DNA from: Akkermansia sp.
GTDB lineage: Bacteria > Verrucomicrobiota > Verrucomicrobiia > Verrucomicrobiales > Akkermansiaceae
Assembly (NCBI GenBank): GCA_017409465.1
Contig: JAFQSQ010000028.1
Span: 49,918 to 113,917 of the forward strand
Length of the DNA stretch: 64,000 nt
Reading direction: 5' to 3'
Shown piece after piece: positions 46,793-53,873 of this stretch. A program made the position numbers and the translations under genes. Positions within the stretch are counted from its first letter, which is position 1; the number at the start of each line of letters is the position of its first letter. The notes below the pieces were generated by a model. That model was not told the origin of the DNA and made no database searches. It saw only the letters and a list, made by a program, of their open reading frames with translations.

Positions 46793-48175
46793 ATGTTAGA
46801 CGCAATCGACCAATTCTTAAGCAATACCAGTTCTTTTCTGTGGGGTTATATTCTTCTTTTTTCTCTCTTGGGAACCCATCTCTACCTGACACTAATCCTG
46901 CGCGTGCCGCAACGCTACTTTTTCACGGCACTGCGATACTATTTCAGAAAAGACCACACCCGCCAGGGGCAGATTTCGCATTTTTCATCGCTGATGGTAT
47001 CACTCGCAGCCAATATAGGCACCGGCAACATCGTGGGGGTAGCTGTAGCCGTCAGTACCGGTGGTCCCGGAGCCGTGCTCTGGTGCAGTCTCACCGGCTT
47101 ACTGGGCATGGCGAGCCGATACGCCGAAAGCCTGCTGGCACTGCGGTACAGAGTTCGCGACGCCAAGGGCGAAATCAAGGGCGGCCCCATGTATGCGCTG
47201 GAGCGGGGGCTGAAGTGCAAATGGCTGGCGGTCATCTTCGCCGTCATGACTGCCATAGCAGCATTCGGCATCGGTAACATCACTCAGGCCAACGCAGCCT
47301 CCCAAGTACTGTACGAATCAGCCCTCAATGTGCCTACCTGGTTGACCGGGGGTATTCTATTCGTCATCGTCACCATGGTTCTGCTCGGGGGGCTACAGGG
47401 CATCTCCCGCGTCTGTACGGCATGTGTCCCCACCATGTCCATCGTCTACGTTATCGGCTGTCTCCTGGTGCTCGGTACCCACATCGACTACATCATCCCG
47501 GCGATTGCCAGGATATGGCACTGCGCCTTCAGCAGCGAAGCAGCGTCCGGCGGATTCATCGGCTCCACCATCATGCTGGCCATGCAAACCGGGGTCAAGC
47601 GAGGGCTCTTCTCCAACGAAGCCGGTATGGGTTCCGCCCCCATCGTCGCTGCTCCGGTCAAGACCCCCAACGCCGTCCAGCAAGCCATCGTGGCCTCCAC
47701 CGGACCATTCTGGGATACAGTCGTCATCTGTACCCTTACCGGCATCACCCTTACGACCGCCGTCATGGCTACCCCGAGTCTGGCTGCAACCAACGGCGAT
47801 GTGCTCACGTACCATTCATTCGGCACCATAGGTTCATTGGGAAGCATCCTGCTCACCATCAGTCTGGTGACCTTCGTTGTCTCCACGCTGCTGGGCTGGT
47901 CCTACTTCGGCGAAAAAGCCCTGGAATACCTGGGGGGGCGGCGTCTGATAACGCCGTACCGGGTACTGTGGGTTATTGCCGTGTTCGTGGGCAGCATCAT
48001 CCCCAAGAGCTCTATCGTATGGAATTTCGCCGACTGTGCCAATGCACTCATGGCTCTCCCCAACCTCATCTGCATGATTGCGCTCACCCCGGTTCTCATC
48101 CAGCAAACCCGCTATTACCTCTGGGAAAAGCATCTGGATGAAGATGACCCCACCATCACCCCCTCTGAGGAATAG
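46793..48175 (+). CDS. alanine/glycine:cation symporter (AGCS family)
   Basis: A 460-residue inner-membrane transporter of the AGCS family that imports alanine or glycine with sodium or protons. About ten TM segments are seen; the family signatures SLAANIGTGNIVGVAVAV and GLFSNEAGMGSAPI are intact, as are GGPMYALERGLKCKWLAVIF and ASTGPFWDTVVICTLTGI. The start at 46793 (MLDAIDQFLS) is set by the promoter, which excludes the upstream candidates. The cytosolic C-terminal tail is short and acidic. It is a single-gene unit followed by a structured RNA candidate and a terminator. Confidence 0.93.
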   Translation: MLDAIDQFLSNTSSFLWGYILLFSLLGTHLYLTLILRVPQRYFFTALRYYFRKDHTRQGQISHFSSLMVSLAANIGTGNIVGVAVAVSTGGPGAVLWCSLTGLLGMASRYAESLLALRYRVRDAKGEIKGGPMYALERGLKCKWLAVIFAVMTAIAAFGIGNITQANAASQVLYESALNVPTWLTGGILFVIVTMVLLGGLQGISRVCTACVPTMSIVYVIGCLLVLGTHIDYIIPAIARIWHCAFSSEAASGGFIGSTIMLAMQTGVKRGLFSNEAGMGSAPIVAAPVKTPNAVQQAIVASTGPFWDTVVICTLTGITLTTAVMATPSLAATNGDVLTYHSFGTIGSLGSILLTISLVTFVVSTLLGWSYFGEKALEYLGGRRLITPYRVLWVIAVFVGSIIPKSSIVWNFADCANALMALPNLICMIALTPVLIQQTRYYLWEKHLDEDDPTITPSEE

Positions 48176-48229
48176 GAATAAAATTATTTTTTTTGAACGA
48201 GTTTATCACCTCTCGTGTCTACCCCCTTA

Positions 48230-48291
48230 TCAATCCCTCGGGGCAAGGTGAAGGAGAGAGCACCTCTGCCCTACACCAAAGAGAGGATTGA
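48230..48291 (+). ncRNA. structured RNA candidate between AGCS gene and terminator
   Basis: A ten-base-pair outer stem (48230-48239 with 48281-48291, one bulged A) encloses a second ten-base-pair stem (GGGCAAGGTG with CACCTCTGCCC, one bulged C) and a single-stranded ACACCAAA. The ten-base purine loop could pair with CTCTC at 48210-48214 to form a pseudoknot. A terminator hairpin follows at 48314. It may be the 3' untranslated region of the symporter mRNA or an independent small RNA; I found no convincing promoter. No gene is supported elsewhere in 48176-48484. Confidence 0.4.
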
Positions 48292-48313
48292 GTTTCATAG
48301 GTAGTAAGTTGGA

Positions 48314-48344
48314 GAAAGCCCCGCAGCAATGCGGGGCTTTCTTT
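48314..48344 (+). terminator. terminator after AGCS gene and RNA candidate
   Basis: GAAAGCCCCGCA/TGCGGGGCTTTC, 12 perfect pairs, GCAA loop, then TTTA. Confidence 0.85.
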
Positions 48345-48484
48345 ATGGCTGATGGAGAAGGACTTGCCACTCATCCACATTATTGTGTTTCACACTTTTT
48401 CATCCCATTTCAGCCTCCCCAAAAGACAAAAAGTTACAAATTAAGTTACAATCCTCGCCGGATGCGGAAAGGAGTGATCGCTTG

Positions 48485-49411
48485 TCAGGGATTGCCGGGG
48501 GCAGATGCGGCCGGATAGCCGATTTTGTTCATGATTTCCTGCAAGTCCTTTATCAAATGGCGGACAAACACCTTTTCACCGGCGCGGTTGATGTGAACGG
48601 AGTCTTCGAAGTATTCCCGGCGATGGCTGAAGATGGGGCCGTAATCCAGAAAATCGATACCGGGATGATTATCTGCCATCGTGCGGAAATAATTCATCAT
48701 GAACTCATGCGCCTCCGGGTTAGACTTCTGGTACGCCTGAATCGTCCCCGGATAGACAAGAACCACATGGCAGCCATTCTCCAGCAGCAAATCCACGGTT
48801 TCATGAAATATCCTCACCGTTTTCTCCGGCATATATACATCCCACGGATGCGGTTTATTCCATTTTTCCTCACTGATAACACCATCTGACAGACTATCCC
48901 AGTAATTTAGCCAGCCACGCGCAGAACGATACATCATGAAATCAGGGAAACGTGAACTGCGAATGTATTTGTGGATAGGGTAGTCGTGCCACTTGACCGC
49001 CTCTCGGCGGACGAGTTCATCCATAGCCGGGTCGTCCATGAAAGGATAAAACAGCTTATAGGAGTTGTAACTCAATTGACCGTCATAAAACATCCTGGGA
49101 TCGACGCCGTACAGTACGATGGGAACCGAGTGATCCTGCTGCGTATTCAGAAACTGGCGCACCATGGCATAGCGGTCAGGCACCATCACCGCCTCACGAC
49201 AGTATTTGGACACCTTGAGCCCCAATCCCTCCTCCAGCATTCGCTTATTGCACGTCTTCATCATATGGGAGTGCCCCACGATGAGAATATCGGCCTCCTG
49301 ATCAAGTCCGTAGTAATGCTCCAGCCCTTTCTGAAAAAAAGCGGCAACAGCCCAATCCAGAGCCACCAGTATGGCCAGGAACGTCATCAGCTGTAATATC
49401 CTTCGTTTCAT
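48485..49411 (-). CDS. SGNH-type hydrolase/acyltransferase partner of MBOAT
   Basis: A 308-residue membrane-anchored protein. After an N-terminal TM helix (LMTFLAILVALDWAVAAFF) it has a GDSL/SGNH-like first block with Ser in ADILIVGHSHMM and a last block with the Asp-His dyad in EDSVHINRAGEK. Such proteins complete O-acetylation begun by MBOAT channels (AlgJ/AlgX, DltD, PatB type). It starts four bases after the MBOAT stop. I start at 49411; the 15 residues upstream would lie within the MBOAT gene and carry no signal. The substrate is likely an envelope or exported polysaccharide. Confidence 0.85.
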   Translation of the reverse strand: MKRRILQLMTFLAILVALDWAVAAFFQKGLEHYYGLDQEADILIVGHSHMMKTCNKRMLEEGLGLKVSKYCREAVMVPDRYAMVRQFLNTQQDHSVPIVLYGVDPRMFYDGQLSYNSYKLFYPFMDDPAMDELVRREAVKWHDYPIHKYIRSSRFPDFMMYRSARGWLNYWDSLSDGVISEEKWNKPHPWDVYMPEKTVRIFHETVDLLLENGCHVVLVYPGTIQAYQKSNPEAHEFMMNYFRTMADNHPGIDFLDYGPIFSHRREYFEDSVHINRAGEKVFVRHLIKDLQEIMNKIGYPAASAPGNP

Positions 49412-49415
49412 GCTC

Positions 49416-50753
49416 TCAGAACTGGAAGTAGACGAATTTTTCGGAGTTGACGGCAAACAAAGCCGTCATCACTATCAATGAGGAAAAGCCTACGGCTCTC
49501 CACAACCAATGCTTCGGCATTCTCCCGGTATACAGACACCACTCTGTCACCAGGAAAACCAGGAATACGCAACCCATAATCAAGGTACTCGCAGACAGCC
49601 CGATGATGGAAGAAAGCGGGAGCCACGATGTGGTGAACATCCGGGCTATCAGTTGACACGCAGTCGCCGCATCCGGTATACGGAAGAACACCCACGCCAG
49701 AGTCACCCCGATAAAGACCAGCACACGATATATTCCCCACTTATCCCGAATCCCGGTAAAGTACTCCACCAGGTACATCGCTCCGTGAATAGCCCCCCAG
49801 ATGACAAAGGACCAGGTAGCGCCATGCCAGATGCCACTCAACAGGAATACCAATGCGATGTTAGCAACCCAGCGGATTCGAGATACTCTGTTCCCTCCCA
49901 GCGAGATATAAACATATTCCGTAAACCAGCCGGTGAGCGAAATATGCCACCGCCGCCAGAACTCTTTCACGGAGGTAGCAAAATAGGGATAATTGAAGTT
50001 GTCCATCAGGCGTATACCCAGCATCCGTCCACACCCTATCGCCATGGAGGCATACCCGCTGAAATCGCAATATATCTGGAAGCTGTACAGAACAGCAGCC
50101 AGTGCCAATGCCCCTCCGGATGCCGCAGTTCCCTGGGCGTACACCGCATCCACCCACTCTGCCAGTCGATCCGCCACCACGATTTTCTTGAACAGCCCCC
50201 AGCAAAAATGCTGAGCCCCGACGATGGCGTTATCCCAACCCATATCAAACTTATCACGCAATTGCAGCACAAGACGCCGAGCCCGTTCTATCGGGCCGGA
50301 AAGCAGAGTCGGGAAAAAAGCGGTGAACAAGGCCACGTCCAGCAGAGAAAATCGCTCCGAAATCTTTCCTCGATACATATCGAGCGTATAGGTCAATGCC
50401 TGGAAGGAGAAGAAAGACAGTCCCACCGGCAGCCACAGGCTATCCGTGTAAGCCGGCGCATATTTCAGTACGACGAGAGGAAGAAGTGTCCCCACCACGA
50501 CGCATCCGACAATCACCTTCCTCTGCCGCAAGCTGCGGTGCTCTGCCTCCAGCAGACGACCGCCGACGAAGTTGACCAGAGTCACATACAACAACAGGAG
50601 GGGGTAATACACATGCAGATTTCCATAGAAAGCATACGATGCCAGCAGCAGCACTACATTGCGTACTATGTTCATCCGGAAGTGATTGAGAACAAAGGTC
50701 ACTGCTGCTATCAGCAGAAAGAATACGACAAACTCCGGAGTGTTGAACAGCAT
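49416..50753 (-). CDS. MBOAT family O-acyltransferase (AlgI-like)
   Basis: A 445-residue polytopic inner-membrane MBOAT protein resembling AlgI/PatA, which passes acetyl groups across the membrane. It begins MLFNTPEFVVFFLLIAAVTF, has the PVGLSFFSFQALTYTLDMYRG and LLSGPIERARR motifs, FCWGLFKKIVVADRLAEWVD, and the catalytic His in LSGIWHGATWSFVIWGAIHG. About ten TM segments. It forms an operon with the SGNH protein. Together they should O-acetylate an extracytoplasmic polysaccharide. Confidence 0.95.
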   Translation of the reverse strand: MLFNTPEFVVFFLLIAAVTFVLNHFRMNIVRNVVLLLASYAFYGNLHVYYPLLLLYVTLVNFVGGRLLEAEHRSLRQRKVIVGCVVVGTLLPLVVLKYAPAYTDSLWLPVGLSFFSFQALTYTLDMYRGKISERFSLLDVALFTAFFPTLLSGPIERARRLVLQLRDKFDMGWDNAIVGAQHFCWGLFKKIVVADRLAEWVDAVYAQGTAASGGALALAAVLYSFQIYCDFSGYASMAIGCGRMLGIRLMDNFNYPYFATSVKEFWRRWHISLTGWFTEYVYISLGGNRVSRIRWVANIALVFLLSGIWHGATWSFVIWGAIHGAMYLVEYFTGIRDKWGIYRVLVFIGVTLAWVFFRIPDAATACQLIARMFTTSWLPLSSIIGLSASTLIMGCVFLVFLVTEWCLYTGRMPKHWLWRAVGFSSLIVMTALFAVNSEKFVYFQF

Positions 50754-50788
50754 GCGATATTTTCTTCTCTATAAGGGAAACCGACGAT

Positions 50789-50817
50789 AGTATATGTTAT
50801 CATTCTCGCCTTTGCAA
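50789..50817 (-). promoter_or_regulatory. promoter of the MBOAT/SGNH operon
   Basis: On the minus strand TTGCAA, 17-base spacer, TATACT, about 29 bases of leader before the ATG. Confidence 0.65.
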
Positions 50818-50847
50818 GTATTTGCTTCGCTATCACAAAAAAAACAG

Positions 50848-50877
50848 TTGCGTAACCGGGTAGTGTGAGCGTAGAAT
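50848..50877 (+). promoter_or_regulatory. promoter of the RmlD-like gene, predicted leaderless
   Basis: TTGCGT, 18-base spacer, TAGAAT, then six bases and ATG at 50884. An earlier in-frame ATG at 50878 lies before the predicted start point. Confidence 0.6.
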
Positions 50878-50883
50878 ATGCGC

Positions 50884-51765
50884 ATGAAGATTCTGGTATT
50901 CGGGGGAAGCGGGCGGAGCGGACAGGTCATGTGTCGATTCGTCAGGCAGACCGGGGCAGAGCTTCTGGCTCCGCTGCATGGGGAGTGTCCGTTGGAGAAT
51001 ACGAGGGCAGTTTCTGATATGGTGCTGAGCAGCGGAGCGAATCTGGTGGTAAACTGTGCCGCCGTCAGCGGGCTGGAAGCATGCGGGGATGACCCGCTGC
51101 GTGCCCACCTCATCAACGCCGTTGCCCCGGCTGCCATGGCGCTGCTCTGTCGCCACACAGGCGCCCGTTTTGTGCATCTCTCCACAGACTATGTGTTGGA
51201 TGGTCGCCGTGCAGGACTGAAGGATGAGAGCACCAGATGCCGCCCCGGTTGCACGTATGCCGAGAGCAAGCGCGAAGGAGAAATGCAGGTAATGGAGGCT
51301 TTCGAAGAAAGCATCATTGCCCGCGTTTCGTGGATCTGCGGGAATCCGGACAAACCCGGTTTCCCGGAAAGCACCGTGACAAAAGCGCTGGCAGGTCAAC
51401 CCTTATCTGCCATAGCAGACAAAACCTCACTCCCCACAGATGCAGAGGATATCGCCCGTGCCGTACTGATGCTGGCAGCAGATAGCAGCGCCGGCGGCAT
51501 CTACCACCTCTGCGCTCAGGGGGAACCCATGAGCTGGTGGGATTGCGCCACCATAGCGACAGACGAAGCAGTACACCTGGGGGCGCTCTCGGCTCCGCCG
51601 GAGATTGCCCGGCAAAAGTTGGATGAAGTGCCCTTCTTCCGCGAACCCCGCCCTCGCCACACCGCCATGAGCTGCAAGCGGCTGGCGCAGCATGGCATCA
51701 CCATGCCTACTGCGGAGGAAAGCATTCGCCGCGCCGTGCGCCGTCTGCTCCGGGAGCGAGGCTGA
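50884..51765 (+). CDS. RmlD-like NAD(P)-dependent sugar-nucleotide reductase
   Basis: A 293-residue short-chain dehydrogenase fold protein related to dTDP-4-dehydrorhamnose reductase. The N-terminal dinucleotide motif is MKILVFGGSGRSGQ, followed by VVNCAAVSGLEAC, VHLSTDYVLDGRR and the catalytic YAESK. The rest matches the RmlD C-terminal substrate domain (TDAEDIARAVLML, GGIYHLCAQGEP). The other rhamnose genes are not here, so the true substrate is uncertain; some relatives act as regulatory subunits. It lies divergent from the MBOAT operon, consistent with surface polysaccharide metabolism. Confidence 0.82.
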   Translation: MKILVFGGSGRSGQVMCRFVRQTGAELLAPLHGECPLENTRAVSDMVLSSGANLVVNCAAVSGLEACGDDPLRAHLINAVAPAAMALLCRHTGARFVHLSTDYVLDGRRAGLKDESTRCRPGCTYAESKREGEMQVMEAFEESIIARVSWICGNPDKPGFPESTVTKALAGQPLSAIADKTSLPTDAEDIARAVLMLAADSSAGGIYHLCAQGEPMSWWDCATIATDEAVHLGALSAPPEIARQKLDEVPFFREPRPRHTAMSCKRLAQHGITMPTAEESIRRAVRRLLRERG

Positions 51766-51788
51766 CTTCCTCTCGCAGATGAGGAAAT

Positions 51789-51809
51789 GCCTGCGGCCAA
51801 GCCGCAGGC
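51789..51809. terminator. hairpin between convergent genes
   Basis: GCCTGCGGC/GCCGCAGGC, nine pairs with a CAA loop, followed on the plus strand by GCAGGCATCATTTT. T tracts are weak in both directions. Confidence 0.5.
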
Positions 51810-51816
51810 GCAGGCA

Positions 51817-53454
51817 TCATTTTGAAACAGGGTTCTTCTTCACCCATTCATCAATGGCATCCAGGACACATCCACTTTCCATCAGAAAAGCATTGGAAAA
51901 CCACTCCAATTCCTCGTCCAGAGACGCTATTCCATAATTCTCCGGGCATCCATAATTACCATCGATATATCTGCTGTCAGACTTATAGGTCATGTATGCA
52001 CCTTTGATACGCAGGGGATCCATCAGCAGCTTCTTCAGCTCTGTCTTATTGGCACCTTCTTCCACCACCCATACGAACTGAACATCGCCTCTCTTCTGTA
52101 GCGGCCGCAGGTGCTTCGAGATGCGAGCCAGTTCCTTCTTCACCTTATCTTTATCCTCCTTATCCAATGATTTATGCGCAGTAATAGACTCTTTGGAAAT
52201 CAAAAACAGCACATACAGCTTGGCATCCGACCGCAGCTTGCCGGAGGTCAGACTAAGCCCGGGCTGATTCTCTAACGAGGGTTTAGAGCGCTTGTACATG
52301 TCGAGAACCTTCTCAACATCCTTGTGGAGATCACCTCTCGTCACCACCTTCAGCGTCCGCTTTTGGGGGTTGTAGGAGGCCGAGCATCCCTTGGGAAAGA
52401 TCACACCTAAGCCACGAAGCGCCTGCATCACATGCTCGGATGACGTAAGGTCAACATCTTTTGAGAAGAACCCGGCATCCACTCCCTTGTATACCTTTTC
52501 CACGATGCGGGTTTCCTCAGCCTGCCGGGGAGACAGGGGTACGTTTACGCCACCCGTAGTTCCATCCGGGAATTCCACCGTCTCACTCTCATAATGAACG
52601 GCGTATGATTTGCCGGTGAGTACCCGTTCAGCACACACGGTATTAAGGGCAAGCTCCTCAGCCTTCACTCTCGCACTGTTCAGCGCATTGATTTTGTCTC
52701 GTGCTGCAGCCTTATCCGGAGCTTCCGGATACTCCTTCAGCGCCTTGATATACGACAGCGCCGCCTCTCTCGCCCGTACAATCTGCGCCTTCACCGCGGC
52801 ATCTCCCTGCGGTGAGCCAAGCAGCATCTTCCCCACCCGGGCATCTTGCCAATATCTCGAATACACGGTATTCTTACTGCGAGCCTGCTCCAATGCGGCT
52901 CCCAACCTCGCCATCTCATCCCGGGTACGAGCCCGCTCCACTTCCCGTTGTTCGGCATCTCGCGCTCCCTGAGCATCCTGCTCCATTTGAGCGAGCATAT
53001 CCTCACACTTCCGGTAGGCAGTCTCAGCGGCTTGCAGCTCTTTTTCTGCCGTAGCCACTGCTTCTGCAAGCATTTTCTCGTCAGCCTCCACATCGCGACG
53101 GAACAGCTCCAGCAGTTCGGCATTAGCAGAAGCGAGCTTCACCCGTGCGCGGAGCTCCTCAGTCTCTTTCGCATGGGCAAACACATTTGCTCCACCCAGA
53201 ATCAGATCCCCGGCCAAAGCCACATCTGCCGTCGTCTTTCCACCCAACGCTTCCAGCAGCTTGCTATCAAATTGCGCAGGCTCAATCCCCCGAGACTGAA
53301 GCCGCTGTATCGCCGCTTCCCTCATTCCATCATTAATATCGCCCCCCGGCAAAGCTTTCTTACCCGGTTCAGATGTATCAGCAGCACCGGCAAAAGGAAG
53401 CCCCATCAGCACACCGACCAGAAACGAGAGAGCGACAATTGTTCTTCTTATCAT
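51817..53454 (-). CDS. secreted coiled-coil protein of unknown function
   Basis: A 545-residue exported protein with signal peptide (MIRRTIVALSFLVGVLMGLPFAGA). Residues 90-190 are a long charged coiled coil (AEAVATAEKELQAAETAYRK, EVERARTRDEMARLGAALEQ). The C-terminal half is mixed, with two regions resembling a secretin-type short domain (DVDLTSSEHVMQALRGLGVI followed by KRTLKVVTRGDLHKDVEKV), that is, a conserved STN-like beta-alpha unit, then a TlpA-unlike tail. The start at 53454 is supported by a promoter whose predicted transcript begins two bases before it. I cannot name a function. Confidence 0.75.
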   Translation of the reverse strand: MIRRTIVALSFLVGVLMGLPFAGAADTSEPGKKALPGGDINDGMREAAIQRLQSRGIEPAQFDSKLLEALGGKTTADVALAGDLILGGANVFAHAKETEELRARVKLASANAELLELFRRDVEADEKMLAEAVATAEKELQAAETAYRKCEDMLAQMEQDAQGARDAEQREVERARTRDEMARLGAALEQARSKNTVYSRYWQDARVGKMLLGSPQGDAAVKAQIVRAREAALSYIKALKEYPEAPDKAAARDKINALNSARVKAEELALNTVCAERVLTGKSYAVHYESETVEFPDGTTGGVNVPLSPRQAEETRIVEKVYKGVDAGFFSKDVDLTSSEHVMQALRGLGVIFPKGCSASYNPQKRTLKVVTRGDLHKDVEKVLDMYKRSKPSLENQPGLSLTSGKLRSDAKLYVLFLISKESITAHKSLDKEDKDKVKKELARISKHLRPLQKRGDVQFVWVVEEGANKTELKKLLMDPLRIKGAYMTYKSDSRYIDGNYGCPENYGIASLDEELEWFSNAFLMESGCVLDAIDEWVKKNPVSK

Positions 53455-53462
53455 ACGATGAA

Positions 53463-53491
53463 AGCATATCACATTTGAAATGTGCCAGCAA
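53463..53491 (-). promoter_or_regulatory. promoter with palindromic operator in the spacer
   Basis: On the minus strand TTGCTG, 17-base spacer, TATGCT. The palindrome CACATTTCAAATGTG (53470-53484) fills the spacer, an ideal place for repressor binding. Just upstream a GTGAATCAATAG-type unit occurs twice in tandem. The predicted start is two bases before the ATG. Confidence 0.6.
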
Positions 53492-53606
53492 GGGAAAAGT
53501 TGGTGAATCAATAGGTGAATCAATAGGGTATTGTTACTCGGAGCGGCAATCGGGGAGAAAAGATTGTTTTGCCCTTACCGATTCATGTGCAGTAACGCAT
53601 ATATGC

Positions 53607-53650
53607 ATCGCATTTCAAATGCGATACACACATCATCGATTGATAATCGA
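53607..53650. repeat. two further palindromes in the 53.5-53.8 kb gap
   Basis: ATCGCATTTCAAATGCGAT (53607-53625) is an eight-base-pair palindrome sharing the CATTTCAAATG core with the operator at 53470. TCGATTGATAATCGA (53636-53650) is a second inverted repeat. No gene is supported in the gap 53455-53815. Confidence 0.6.
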
Positions 53651-53683
53651 CAATATTGGTTTGGCAAAAAAAAAGCCGCGTCC

Positions 53684-53718
53684 TTCATCATTCAGCATGC
53701 GAGCAGAGCGAGCAGAAT
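53684..53718 (+). repeat. dispersed repeat, copy 1
   Basis: A 35-base segment that matches 63933-63967 at 32 positions, including an exact 18-base core CATGCGAGCAGAGCGAGC. Both copies are in noncoding DNA. Confidence 0.65.
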
Positions 53719-53815
53719 CCTGTACCTTGTCCATCGTCCTTTTGACCTTGTACTTCCCGACAACTTCCCATTTGAAGCTTAGCCTGAGCAGCCATTAAAA
53801 ACTGCCGTGGCAATC

Positions 53816-53854
53816 AAAACGGCGCATCCACCCAAACTCTGAGCAGATGCGCCG
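53816..53854 (-). terminator. terminator of the GH20 gene
   Basis: On the minus strand CGGCGCATC/GATGCGCCG, nine pairs, 17-base loop, followed by TTTTG. It lies 19 bases after the stop. Confidence 0.75.
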
Positions 53855-53873
53855 ATGCATGAAAGAGGAATGC

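Noticed and set aside
48230..48291. Glycine riboswitch next to an alanine/glycine symporter
   Set aside because: It lies downstream of the gene and lacks the glycine aptamer core; it cannot act as a leader for it.
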